Made by a program: the position numbers and the translations under genes. DNA of 64,000 bases from Streptomyces sp. CCM_MD2014 (GTDB lineage: Bacteria > Actinomycetota > Actinomycetes > Streptomycetales > Streptomycetaceae), in contig NZ_CP009754.1 in the NCBI RefSeq assembly GCF_000772045.1, positions 6,882,001 through 6,946,000 on the forward strand, written 5' to 3'. The notes beneath the pieces are model-generated. The model was not told where the DNA came from and ran no database searches. It saw only the letters and a program-made list of their open reading frames with translations. Each line of letters opens with the position of its first letter. The stretch's first letter is position 1. Below, piece after piece: positions 33,197-41,028 of the stretch.

Positions 33197-33232
33197 GGAC
33201 GCACGACGCGGCGCGGACGCACGACGCGGCGC
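33197..33232. repeat. 18-bp tandem duplication
   Basis: GGACGCACGACGCGGCGC occurs twice in direct succession, 33197-33214 and 33215-33232, in the gap between two convergent genes. No gene is affected. Confidence 0.85.
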
Positions 33233-33245
33233 GGGCGGGCGGGTG

Positions 33246-34217
33246 CTACGCCCGCCCCGCGTCCTCGCGCCGCGGTTCCGTCGCGGGCTCGGCACGTTCC
33301 GCGGCCGCGGCCGGGCGCCTGCGCGAGCGGGACACCGCCACGCCCGCCAGGCACAGCGCGCCGCCCGCCAGCGTGAGCAGCCCCGGCACCTCGCCCAGCG
33401 CCAGCCACGACATCAGCACGACCAGGGCGGGCACGGCGTACGTGGTCGCGCCCATGCGGCCGGCGGTCGTACGGGCCAGCGCGTACGCCCACGTGGTGAA
33501 CGCCAGCGCCGTCGGGAACACGCCCAGGTAGACCATGTTGAGCGTCGCGGAGACGGGCGCGTCGGCCGCCTCCGCCACCAACTGTCCCGTGAACGGCAGG
33601 CAGAGCACCGCCCCGACCAGGCAGCCGAACGTCGTCACCTGAAGGGCGCTCGCGCGGGCCAGCGCGGGCTTCTGCGCGACCACCCCGCCCGCGTACGCCA
33701 CCGCGGCCAGCAGGCACAGCACCACCCCGAGCAGCGAGGAACCTCCCTCGCCCGACATGGACAGGCCCACGGTCACCGCACCGGCGAACGACACCGCCAT
33801 CCCGGTCAGCAGCCGCGGCGGCAGCGCGTCGCCCAGCAGCCGGGCGCCGAGCAGCGCGATGAGGATCGGCCCGACGTTCACGACCAGGGCGGCCGTACCG
33901 GCGTCCACCTGCTGCTCGCCCCAGTTCAGGGCGACCATGTAGAAGCCGAACCACAGCAGGCCCGATATCGCGATCCCGCGCCAGGCCGAGCGCGGCGGCA
34001 GTCCCTCGCGGCGCACGAGGCAGATCGCTCCGAGCGTCAAGGCGCCCGCCAGCAGCCGGCCGAGTGCCAGCGCGCCGGGTGAGTACGCCTCGCCCGCGCT
34101 GCGGATGGAGACGAAGGCGGAGGCCCACAGCACGACGGTGACGGTGGCCGCGCCGGCCGCGAGCAGTTCGGGGCGACGGTGCCAGGGGGCGGGAGAAGAC
34201 GTGCGGGTGGTGCTCAT
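33246..34217 (-). CDS. EamA/DMT-family transporter
   Basis: A 323-residue membrane protein with ten predicted helices in two EamA repeats. Repeat 1 begins VTVVLWASAFVSIRSAGEAYSPGALALGR; repeat 2 contains AVAYAGGVVAQKPAL and TALAFTTWAYALARTTAGRMGATTYAVPALVVLMSWLALGE. The family exports metabolites such as amino acids or purines; the substrate is unknown. Two adjacent ATGs follow AGGAG; the second (34217) has better spacing. An ArsR-type regulator lies 166 bp upstream on the same strand. Confidence 0.9.
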   Translation of the reverse strand: MSTTRTSSPAPWHRRPELLAAGAATVTVVLWASAFVSIRSAGEAYSPGALALGRLLAGALTLGAICLVRREGLPPRSAWRGIAISGLLWFGFYMVALNWGEQQVDAGTAALVVNVGPILIALLGARLLGDALPPRLLTGMAVSFAGAVTVGLSMSGEGGSSLLGVVLCLLAAVAYAGGVVAQKPALARASALQVTTFGCLVGAVLCLPFTGQLVAEAADAPVSATLNMVYLGVFPTALAFTTWAYALARTTAGRMGATTYAVPALVVLMSWLALGEVPGLLTLAGGALCLAGVAVSRSRRRPAAAAERAEPATEPRREDAGRA

Positions 34218-34383
34218 CATGCTCCTGAGGCTAGGCAGCGGGAGTCGCTCCCGCTGGCGGATTTCGGACCGTGAGCCGGTGCGTACGTGCCGGCTCACGG
34301 TCCGGGCGGTGCCGACGCCGGTCTGATGCGACGGGCCGGCGTGGGGTCTGGTGCGCGTGGTCGCGTCGGACGGGGGGCCGCGC

Positions 34384-35103
34384 TCAGCGCAGCGCCCCCG
34401 CGTCGATGCCCAGCAGTTCGGACAGCGCCCGCTCACCCTCCGGTGTCACCTTCACCGCCCGTTCCGAGCCGATGCGCAGGCACCAGCCCGTGTCCAGGGC
34501 GTGCCGGCACAGGGCCGCGCCCGCCACGCCCGCGAGGTGCGGACGGCGTTCCGTCCAGTCGAGGCAGGCCCGGGCCAGCGGCCGGCGACCGGTGGGCCGC
34601 AGCGGGATTCCGGCGGCCTCGAACCAGCCGAGCCCCGCGTCCGTGAGCGCGAACCCCGTGTCCTGGCGCAGCAGCCCGCGCCCGGTCAGCGCGTCGGTCA
34701 CCGCGATGCCCAGCCGCCCCGCGAGATGGTCGTAGCAGGTGCGCCCCCGGGCCATCGCGGACCCGGCGCTCGACGCCCTGAGGGTGCGCGGGCGCCGGGC
34801 GGCGGCCTCGGGCGCGACCTGGGCCGCCAGGTCCTCCACGAGCTGCGCGATCCGGTCGTCGGCCAGCCGCACGTACCGGTGCCGCCCCTGCCGTTCCTCG
34901 GCGAGCAGGCCGCCCGCCACGAGCTTGCCCAGGTGCTCGCTGACCGTCGACGCGGCGACCCCGGCGTGCCGGGCCAGCTCACCGGCGGTCCACGCCCGCC
35001 CGTCCAGCAGGGCCAGCAGACAGGCGGCCCGCGTCTCGTCGGCGATCAGCCCGGCCAGCCGGGCGAGGCCGGGTGCCTCGGTGTTCCTGTCCCTCGCGGT
35101 CAT
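34384..35103 (-). CDS. ArsR-family transcriptional regulator
   Basis: A 239-residue regulator with an N-terminal ArsR winged helix (ETRAACLLALLDGRAWTAGELARHAGVAASTVSEHLGKLVAGGLLAEERQGRHRYVRL, residues about 29-86) and a C-terminal extension rich in cysteine, histidine and tryptophan whose role is unknown. No classical metal-binding CxC of ArsR is visible. The ATG at 35103 gives MTARDRN; an in-frame start six codons earlier is also possible. It lies between an EamA transporter gene and a TetR gene on the same strand and could regulate the transporter. Confidence 0.85.
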   Translation of the reverse strand: MTARDRNTEAPGLARLAGLIADETRAACLLALLDGRAWTAGELARHAGVAASTVSEHLGKLVAGGLLAEERQGRHRYVRLADDRIAQLVEDLAAQVAPEAAARRPRTLRASSAGSAMARGRTCYDHLAGRLGIAVTDALTGRGLLRQDTGFALTDAGLGWFEAAGIPLRPTGRRPLARACLDWTERRPHLAGVAGAALCRHALDTGWCLRIGSERAVKVTPEGERALSELLGIDAGALR

Positions 35104-35149
35104 GCGTCCAGGATGCGTCACGCACGTTTCGGCGAGCGCCGAACCGTCC

Positions 35150-35791
35150 TCAGGCGTCCTGCGCGACCTGCGCGTACTGCTGCGCCAGCCCGTCCAGCAG
35201 CGCCGTCAGGCCGGTTTCGAAGGCCCGCTCGTCGATCTTCTCCTGCTGCTCGGCCAGGAGGTGGGCCTGCTGGAGGTGCGGGTAGTCGGCGGGGTCGTAG
35301 GCACCGGCGTCGGTCACGAAGCCGCCGGCGAAGGAACCGAGCGCCGAGCCCATGATGAAGTACCGCATCAGCGCGCCGATGGACGTGGCCTGCGCCGGGG
35401 GCCAGCCCGCGCGGACCATCGCGCCGTAGACGGCGTCCGCGAGGTGCAGCGCGGCCGGGCGGCGGCCGGGCCCGTGGGCCAGCACCGGGACGATGTTGGG
35501 GTGGTCGCGCAGGGCCGATCGGTAGGAGACGGCCCAGTCGTGCAGCGCGGTCCGCCACTCCCGCCCGTCCTCGAACATCGACAGGTCGACCTGCGCGCTC
35601 ACGGAGTCGGCGACGGCCTCGAGGATCTCGTCCTTGGTGCGGAAGTGGTTGTAGAGCGAGGGCCCGCTGACGCCCAGTTCCGCGGCGAGCCGGCGCGTGG
35701 AGACGGCCGCGAGGCCCTCCGCGTCCACCAGCGCGCGGGCCGTCTCGACGATCCGGTCGGAGCTGAGCAGGGGCTTGCGCGGTCGGGCCAT
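35150..35791 (-). CDS. TetR-family regulator (controls divergent acyl-CoA dehydrogenase)
   Basis: A 213-residue TetR protein. The HTH is VETARALVDAEGLAAVSTRRLAAELGVSGPSLYNHFRTKDEIL (residues about 15-57), followed by a TetR_C ligand domain (ALMRYFIMGSALGSFAGGF). The ATG is preceded by TACTAT seven bases upstream, fitting a leaderless promoter. A 19-bp palindrome lies just above that box, and a near-identical one is found before the aldehyde dehydrogenase at 30635, so the repressor may control itself, the acyl-CoA dehydrogenase at 35895 and the aldehyde/alcohol dehydrogenase pair. The ligand, likely an acyl-CoA, is a guess. Confidence 0.9.
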   Translation of the reverse strand: MARPRKPLLSSDRIVETARALVDAEGLAAVSTRRLAAELGVSGPSLYNHFRTKDEILEAVADSVSAQVDLSMFEDGREWRTALHDWAVSYRSALRDHPNIVPVLAHGPGRRPAALHLADAVYGAMVRAGWPPAQATSIGALMRYFIMGSALGSFAGGFVTDAGAYDPADYPHLQQAHLLAEQQEKIDERAFETGLTALLDGLAQQYAQVAQDA

Positions 35792-35817
35792 GGCGCACAT
35801 AGTAGGGCTGCGAACAG

Positions 35818-35836
35818 AAACTAGCAGTGCTAATTT
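35818..35836. promoter_or_regulatory. TetR-type operator AAACTAGCAGTGCTAATTT
   Basis: A 19-bp palindrome overlapping the likely -35 region of the TetR gene and 59 bp before the acyl-CoA dehydrogenase start. It matches the site at 30581-30599 (shared pattern AAACTA, 7 bases, TARTTT). Confidence 0.7.
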
Positions 35837-35894
35837 AAATGTACGGCTTTCAATGTACCGCTTCCAAGATCTCTTTCCTGTGGGGTGACTCGGC

Positions 35895-37046
35895 ATGAAC
35901 CTGGAGCTCAGCGAGGAGCAGAGCGCCGTACGGCGGCTCGCCCGGGACTTCGTGGCGCGGGAGATCACCCCCCATGTCGTCGCGTGGGACCGCGCCGAGG
36001 AGGTGGACCGGGGCATCGTGAAGAAGCTCGGAGAGGTCGGCTTCCTCGGCCTCACCATCGACGAGGAGTACGGCGGCAGCGGCGGCGACCACCTCTCCTA
36101 CTGCCTGGTCACGGAGGAGCTGGGGCGCGGCGACAGCTCCGTGCGCGGGATCGTCTCTGTCTCTCTCGGCCTGGTCGCCAAGACTGTCGCGGCCTGGGGC
36201 AGCGAGGAGCAGAAGCGGCGCTGGCTGCCCGGCCTCACCTCCGGCGAGTACGTCGGCTGCTTCGGCCTGACCGAGCCCGGCACCGGGTCGGACGCCGGTA
36301 ACCTCACCACCCGCGCGGTGCGCGACGGCGACGGCTACGTCATCAACGGCACCAAGACGTTCATCACCAACGGCACCTGGGCCGACGTGGTCCTGCTCTT
36401 CGCCCGCTCCACGGACGCCCCCGGCCACAAGGGCGTCTCCGCCTTCCTCGTCCCTGCCGACACGCCCGGCCTGACCCGCCGCACCATCCACGGCAAGCTC
36501 GGGCTGCGTGGCCAGGCGACCGCCGAACTGGTCCTGGAGGACGTCCGCGTCCCCGCCTCCGCGATGCTCGCCCCCGAGGGCAAGGGCTTCTCGGTCGCCA
36601 TGTCGGCCCTCGCCAAGGGGCGGATGTCGGTCGCGGCCGGCTGTGTCGGCATAGCCCAGGCCGCGCTGGACGCGGCCGTGAAGTACGCGGGGGAGCGCGA
36701 GCAGTTCGGCAGGACCATCGCCCACCACCAGCTGGTGCAGGAGCTGATCAGCGACATCGCCCTCGACGTGGACGCGGCCCGGCTGCTGACCTGGCGGGTC
36801 GCCGACCTGATCGACCGGGGGCAGCCCTTCACCGTCGAGTCCTCCAAGGCGAAGCTCTTCGCCTCCGAGGCCGCCGTCCGTGCCGCCAACAACGCCCTGC
36901 AGGTCTTCGGCGGCTACGGCTACATCGACGAGTACCCGGCCGGCAAACTGCTGCGCGACGCCCGTGTGATGACCCTCTACGAGGGCACCAGCCAGATCCA
37001 GAAGCTCGTCATCGGGCGTGCGCTGACCGGGGTCTCGGCGTTCTGA
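35895..37046 (+). CDS. acyl-CoA dehydrogenase (butyryl/isovaleryl-type)
   Basis: A 383-residue flavoenzyme. The FAD/substrate-binding segment is CFGLTEPGTGSDAGNL, and the catalytic base is the Glu in LYEGTSQIQKLVIGRAL near the C-terminus, the position used by short-chain acyl-CoA dehydrogenases. HGKLGLRGQATAELVLEDVRVP and YGYIDEYPAGKLLRDARV are also typical. It likely oxidises a short or branched acyl-CoA and passes electrons to ETF. Divergent from a TetR gene; a palindrome between them suggests induction by its substrate. Confidence 0.94.
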   Translation: MNLELSEEQSAVRRLARDFVAREITPHVVAWDRAEEVDRGIVKKLGEVGFLGLTIDEEYGGSGGDHLSYCLVTEELGRGDSSVRGIVSVSLGLVAKTVAAWGSEEQKRRWLPGLTSGEYVGCFGLTEPGTGSDAGNLTTRAVRDGDGYVINGTKTFITNGTWADVVLLFARSTDAPGHKGVSAFLVPADTPGLTRRTIHGKLGLRGQATAELVLEDVRVPASAMLAPEGKGFSVAMSALAKGRMSVAAGCVGIAQAALDAAVKYAGEREQFGRTIAHHQLVQELISDIALDVDAARLLTWRVADLIDRGQPFTVESSKAKLFASEAAVRAANNALQVFGGYGYIDEYPAGKLLRDARVMTLYEGTSQIQKLVIGRALTGVSAF

Positions 37047-37107
37047 GTACCCGACCTGAGTATCCCGGCGGATGTGGCCGGTGCCACGTCCGCCGACCCT
37101 TGTCCCC

Positions 37108-37422
37108 ATGAATGACACACCGGTCAAGCAGCAGAGCACGGCGGCCTTCTACGGGCAGGCCGTCGCCTCGTTCGCGGTGGCCATGGCCGCCACCGCCATC
37201 GGCATCTACCAGCTCCAGGCCGACGCCTGGGTGCGGGCCTTCCTCGCCATCGCCGTCCTGTACCTGGTCACCTCCGCCTTCACACTGGCCAAGATCATCC
37301 GGGACCGGCAGGAGGTCGGCCAGATCGTCAGCCGGGTGGACCAGGCACGGCTCGACAAGATCCTCGTCGAGCACGACCCCTTCCAGAAGCCGGGCGGCAC
37401 CCCCGCGGGCCAGCGCCCCTAA
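37108..37422 (+). CDS. YiaA/YiaB-family small membrane protein
   Basis: A 104-residue protein with two membrane segments (ASFAVAMAATAIGIYQL and AFLAIAVLYLVTSAFTLAKI). The residue pattern and length match the YiaA/YiaB family. The C-terminal third is hydrophilic and ends KPGGTPAGQRP. The ATG at 37108 was chosen because upstream residues are not conserved-looking. Function unknown; it lies between an acyl-CoA dehydrogenase and a TetR gene on the same strand. Confidence 0.82.
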   Translation: MNDTPVKQQSTAAFYGQAVASFAVAMAATAIGIYQLQADAWVRAFLAIAVLYLVTSAFTLAKIIRDRQEVGQIVSRVDQARLDKILVEHDPFQKPGGTPAGQRP

Positions 37423-37482
37423 GCGGCCGCTCACCTTCGGCGGTATGGTGGTGCTCCTGTCACCGAGAGGGGCGAACACGCG

Positions 37483-38127
37483 ATGAGTACGGCGGCCGAG
37501 ACGACGGGCGGCGACATCGAGCCGTGGGAAGAGGTCACGCCTGACGCGGCCCGGCGGCTCCTGGTCGCCGCCGTGGAGGCGTTCGCCGAACGCGGGTACC
37601 ACGCGACCACGACCCGCGACATCGCCGGACGGGCCGGTATGAGCCCGGCCGCGCTCTACATCCACTACAAGACCAAGGAAGAGCTGCTCCACCGCATCAG
37701 CCGCATCGGTCACACCCGGGCGGTGGCCATCCTGCGCTCCGCGGCCCAGGGCGAGGGCGGCGCGGCCGAACGGCTCGCCGACGCCGTGAGCTCCTTCGTC
37801 CGCTGGCACGCCGGACGGCGTACGACCGCGCGGGTCGTGCAGTACGAGCTGGACGCGCTCGGTCCCGAGGCCCGGGAGGAGATCCTCACGCTGCGCCGCC
37901 AGTGCGACGCCGCGGTGCGCGGGATCATCGACGACGGCGTGGCGACGGGCGAGTTCGACGTGCCGGACGTCAAGGGCACCACGCTGGCCGTGCTGTCGCT
38001 CTGCATCGACGTGGCCCGCTGGTTCAACGTGAACGGCCCCCGGACACCCGACGAGGTCGGCGCGCTCTACGCCGACCTCGTGCTGCGGATGGTGGGGGCC
38101 GAACCTGCGGGGGCGGCTCAGAGGTAG
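37483..38127 (+). CDS. TetR-family regulator, KstR2-like
   Basis: A 214-residue TetR protein. The HTH is LVAAVEAFAERGYHATTTRDIAGRAGMSPAALYIHYKTKEELL (residues about 27-69). The C-terminal domain resembles the KstR2/AcyR class that controls acyl-CoA and steroid catabolism in actinobacteria. It is convergent with and overlaps by 10 bp a MaoC-type hydratase gene, whose promoter region contains the palindrome CTAAGC-GACT-GCTTAG; this could be its operator. The ligand is unknown. Confidence 0.88.
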   Translation: MSTAAETTGGDIEPWEEVTPDAARRLLVAAVEAFAERGYHATTTRDIAGRAGMSPAALYIHYKTKEELLHRISRIGHTRAVAILRSAAQGEGGAAERLADAVSSFVRWHAGRRTTARVVQYELDALGPEAREEILTLRRQCDAAVRGIIDDGVATGEFDVPDVKGTTLAVLSLCIDVARWFNVNGPRTPDEVGALYADLVLRMVGAEPAGAAQR

Positions 38128-38579
38128 TAGCGGGAGACCGACTCGGCGACGCACACCGGCTTGTCGCCGCCCTCGCGCTCCACGGTGAAGGCGACGCTCA
38201 CCTGGACTCCGCCCGTGACGTCCTCGACACCGGTGATCGTGGCCGTGGCGCGCAGCCGCGAGCCGACCGGCACGGGGGAGGGGAAGCGGACCTTGTTGGT
38301 GCCGTAGTTGACGCCCATCTTCACGCCCTCGACCCGGATCAGCTGCGGTCCGAAGAGCGGGAGCAGCGACAGGGTCAGATAGCCGTGCGCGATCGTGCTG
38401 CCGAACGGCCCCGCGGCCGCCTTCTCCGGGTCCACGTGGATCCACTGGTGGTCCCCGGTCGCCTCGGCGAACAGGTCGATCCGCTTCTGGTCGACCTCCA
38501 CCCAGTCGGTGTACCCGAGTTGCTCGCCCACCGCCGCCCTCACCTCGTCGGCGGACGCGAAGATCCTCGGCTCTGCCAT
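38118..38579 (-). CDS. MaoC-family hot-dog dehydratase
   Basis: A 153-residue single hot-dog-fold protein. The (R)-hydratase catalytic pair lies in DLFAEATGDHQWIHVDPEKAAAGPFGSTIAHGYLTLSLL, with Asp and His in ATGDHQWIHVD, typical of MaoC/FabZ-like enoyl-CoA hydratases. It may hydrate enoyl-CoA in fatty or branched acid breakdown. GGGAGG lies eight bases before the ATG. Its 3' end overlaps a convergent TetR gene. A 16-bp palindrome lies in its promoter region. Confidence 0.92.
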   Translation of the reverse strand: MAEPRIFASADEVRAAVGEQLGYTDWVEVDQKRIDLFAEATGDHQWIHVDPEKAAAGPFGSTIAHGYLTLSLLPLFGPQLIRVEGVKMGVNYGTNKVRFPSPVPVGSRLRATATITGVEDVTGGVQVSVAFTVEREGGDKPVCVAESVSRYYL

Positions 38580-38625
38580 GTCCCGGCCTCCCAAGTCGTA
38601 CTGGTCCCAGCGAGTCTGTGTCAGT

Positions 38626-38641
38626 CTAAGCGACTGCTTAG
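38626..38641. promoter_or_regulatory. palindrome CTAAGCGACTGCTTAG
   Basis: A 16-bp palindrome (CTAAGC/GCTTAG around GACT) 47 bp upstream of the MaoC start and 70 bp before soxR. It looks like a TetR-family operator; the TetR at 37483 is the nearest candidate. Confidence 0.55.
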
Positions 38642-38710
38642 CATGGTGGTCCTCGCAGTCCGTGTCAACGAGCCCGCCGGACGAGTGGCCGGGTCGGTAG
38701 GGTTCGAGGG

Positions 38711-39238
38711 GTGCCCCAGATTCCAGAGAAGCTCCAAGAGCTCACGGTCGGCCAGCTCGCCGCACGCAGTGGTGCCGCCGTCTCCGCCCTGCACTTCTAC
38801 GAGTCCAAGGGCTTGATCCACAGCCGGCGCACCTCGGGCAACCAGCGCCGTTTCAGCCGTGACACGCTGCGCCGGGTGGCCTTCGTCCGCGCGGCGCAGC
38901 GGGTCGGCATCCCGCTGGCCACGATCCGCGAGGCGCTCGCCGAACTGCCGGAGGGGCGCACGCCCACCGCGGACGACTGGGCCCGGCTCTCCGAGTCCTG
39001 GCGCTCCGAGCTGGACGAGCGCATCAAACAGCTCAACCGGCTGCGGGACCACCTCACCGACTGCATCGGCTGCGGCTGCCTGTCCCTGGAGACCTGCGTC
39101 CTGTCCAACCCCGACGACGCCTTCGGCGAACGCCGCGCCGGCTCCCGGCTGCTCGTGGAGCGGCGCGGTTCCGCCGCCAAGGGCGGCCGGCGGCCGAGCG
39201 GCGCCCGGGAGCCGGAAGTGCCGTGCTGCGGCGACTGA
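38711..39238 (+). CDS. soxR: redox-sensing MerR-family regulator SoxR
   Basis: A 175-residue MerR protein with the SoxR [2Fe-2S] site Cys118-x2-Cys121-x-Cys123-x5-Cys129 (CIGCGCLSLETC). The N-terminal HTH reads LTVGQLAARSGAAVSALHFYESKGLI. In Streptomyces SoxR senses redox-active compounds such as the organism's own pigments and switches on efflux and oxidoreductase genes directly, without SoxS. The tail is longer than in E. coli SoxR and ends EVPCCGD, adding two cysteines. It stands alone; no target gene or SoxR box is adjacent. Confidence 0.95.
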   Translation: MPQIPEKLQELTVGQLAARSGAAVSALHFYESKGLIHSRRTSGNQRRFSRDTLRRVAFVRAAQRVGIPLATIREALAELPEGRTPTADDWARLSESWRSELDERIKQLNRLRDHLTDCIGCGCLSLETCVLSNPDDAFGERRAGSRLLVERRGSAAKGGRRPSGAREPEVPCCGD

Positions 39239-39266
39239 CCGCGCGGTGACCCGGCCCGGCCTGCCG

Positions 39267-40028
39267 TCAGCCGCCGTCGCGGCCGGAGGTGCACTCCGCG
39301 TCGCGGCGGGCCGAGGTCCACTCCCTCAGCGCCGCGGTGACCAGTTCGGCGTTCGAGGCGGCCCGGCTGCCGTCCGGCAGGAACAGGGTGTCCTCCAGAC
39401 CGATCCGGGTCGCCAGGCCCAGCCGGCCGGCCAGCCGCAGCACCGGCCACGCCCCGCCGTCCTCGCCGTGGAGCAGGACGGGGCGGCCGTGAGCCGTGCC
39501 GAGCCCGGTCAGCAGGGCCCGCGCCGAGCCGCGCGCGGTCGCCGGGTCGTTGTCCGTGACCTCCGCGAGGACCCGCAGCACCTTCGGCGCGAGCGGTGAG
39601 CGCAGGAACCGGTCCGCCCCGTCCGTGCCGGACCAGACGCCCGCCTCCACGGCCACCCCGCGTTCGAGCAGCGCGGCGGCCGTCTCCTCGGCGCCCGGCT
39701 CGTGCCAGTTGACCGACGCATGGTCGGGCAGCACCGTCCAGCTTCGGATCCGCGCCACCCGGGCCGCCGGATCGGGTTCGGCCCAGGCGCCCGTCGTGAC
39801 CCCGACCGGCACACGGGCCGGCAGCCGCGCCCGAACCGCCTCCAGCGTCGCCGCGAGCACACGCGGCGACAACGTGTCCCGCCCGCACGGTGTCTTCGGG
39901 TGGACATGGACGTCCGTGGCCCCGGCGGCGACCGCTTCGGCCGCCGAGTCCGCGACCGCCTCCGGCGACAGCGGCACCACCGCGCCGTCGGCGCTGCCCC
40001 GCGCCCCGTTCGCACACAACTGCACCAT
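39267..40028 (-). CDS. DUF849/BKACE-like beta-keto acid cleavage enzyme
   Basis: A 253-residue TIM-barrel protein of the BKACE (3-keto-5-aminohexanoate cleavage) superfamily. It starts MVQLCANGARG, has LSPEAVADSAAEAVAAGATDVHVHPKTPCGRDTL with the metal-binding His-x-His (HVH), and ends with GLEDTLFLPDGSRAASNAELV. It is shorter than typical BKACE enzymes (about 270-310), and one canonical N-terminal block (TGAxTP) is absent, replaced by the NGA region. The substrate is unknown. GGGGGA precedes the ATG. It is convergent with soxR, with a 28-bp gap. Confidence 0.8.
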   Translation of the reverse strand: MVQLCANGARGSADGAVVPLSPEAVADSAAEAVAAGATDVHVHPKTPCGRDTLSPRVLAATLEAVRARLPARVPVGVTTGAWAEPDPAARVARIRSWTVLPDHASVNWHEPGAEETAAALLERGVAVEAGVWSGTDGADRFLRSPLAPKVLRVLAEVTDNDPATARGSARALLTGLGTAHGRPVLLHGEDGGAWPVLRLAGRLGLATRIGLEDTLFLPDGSRAASNAELVTAALREWTSARRDAECTSGRDGG

Positions 40029-40203
40029 TCCCCCATGTTGCCGGGCGCCACTGACAACGCCGTCGGGGCTGCCTCCCGCGCCCATCGGGCAGTGGGGGAG
40101 TGCCCGCCGGGCCCCGCGGCGCGGGCGCCATGGGCCGAACGACGCCCCCGGGTGCCGTACGGCCACCGGGAGTGCGGCATCCCCGGCGCACTCCCGCGGC
40201 CGG

Positions 40204-40806
40204 CTACGCCGACATCAGCAACCGGCCCCGGCGGGCGGCCGCCCGCGCGTCCGGAGTGAGGACGGGACGCGGCACGAGGATGCCGCAGTCCGTGCAGACC
40301 GGACCCGTCGAGGGCTCGTGGTCCAGGCCGTACTTCCACACGAGGCGCTCCCCGTCGCACACCGGGCACACCGACCCCGGCTCACGCTCCAGCGCGGAGA
40401 TCAGCCGGCGCAGCACCTCCGCCAGCGGCCCGTCGGGGTGGACCCGGGGGTCGTCGCACCAGGCCACCCCGAACCCGCCCCAGGTCAGCCGGTGCCAGTC
40501 GTCCACGCTGCCCGGCCTGCGCAGCCCGTCGTGCTTCTCCTTCCTGCGCCGCTCCGCGAACCCGACCTCGTAGGCCAGCCACACCGAGCGCGCCTCCTCC
40601 AGCTCCTCCAGTGCGGCCACGAGCCGCGCTGGGTCGGGGGAGCGGTCCTCGGGACCGAACCCGGCCCGGGAGCAGAGATGGTCCCAGGTCGCCCTGTGCC
40701 CATAAGGGGCAAAACGTTCAAGGCACTTGCGCAGCGAATAGCGCCGCAGCGCCAGGTCGCACCGTGGATCGCGGACCTGTCTCGCCAGACTTCGGAAACC
40801 GGCCAT
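40204..40806 (-). CDS. hypothetical protein with C-terminal zinc-ribbon
   Basis: A 200-residue protein. The C-terminal third has a four-cysteine zinc-ribbon-like pair (CPVCDGER and VCTDCG, residues about 148-172). The N-terminal part is basic and aromatic (RSLARQVRDPRCDLALRRYSLRKCLERFAPYGHRATW) and may bind nucleic acid. GGAGG lies 12 bases before the ATG. I do not recognise a family with a known function; it looks conserved in Streptomyces. It is divergent from the acylase gene. Confidence 0.7.
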   Translation of the reverse strand: MAGFRSLARQVRDPRCDLALRRYSLRKCLERFAPYGHRATWDHLCSRAGFGPEDRSPDPARLVAALEELEEARSVWLAYEVGFAERRRKEKHDGLRRPGSVDDWHRLTWGGFGVAWCDDPRVHPDGPLAEVLRRLISALEREPGSVCPVCDGERLVWKYGLDHEPSTGPVCTDCGILVPRPVLTPDARAAARRGRLLMSA

Positions 40807-41028
40807 CGCCCTGCACCTCCGTCACACCTGCACCTGTACTTCGCTCACTTCGGCGTCGTCGTACGGACGTCGCCGAATAGACGTATCGACAACCGATTCG
40901 GCTCCATCCGATTTCCGATGCCCCCCATAAGCCGATCCACCCGCTCCAAAAAAGTGACGCATGTTCACCTTCCCAGTCGGGGATACCGGCGGTAACGTCC
41001 CGCCACACCCCCGTCGGGAGGAGCTGCC

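Noticed and set aside
33197..33232. 18-bp tandem duplication as a mobile-element scar
   Set aside because: Only two units, no flanking terminal repeats or target duplication; probably local slippage.
40029..40203. Gene in the gap between the BKACE-like and zinc-ribbon genes
   Set aside because: Open frames here are extensions of neighbours without ribosome-binding sites or recognisable sequence.
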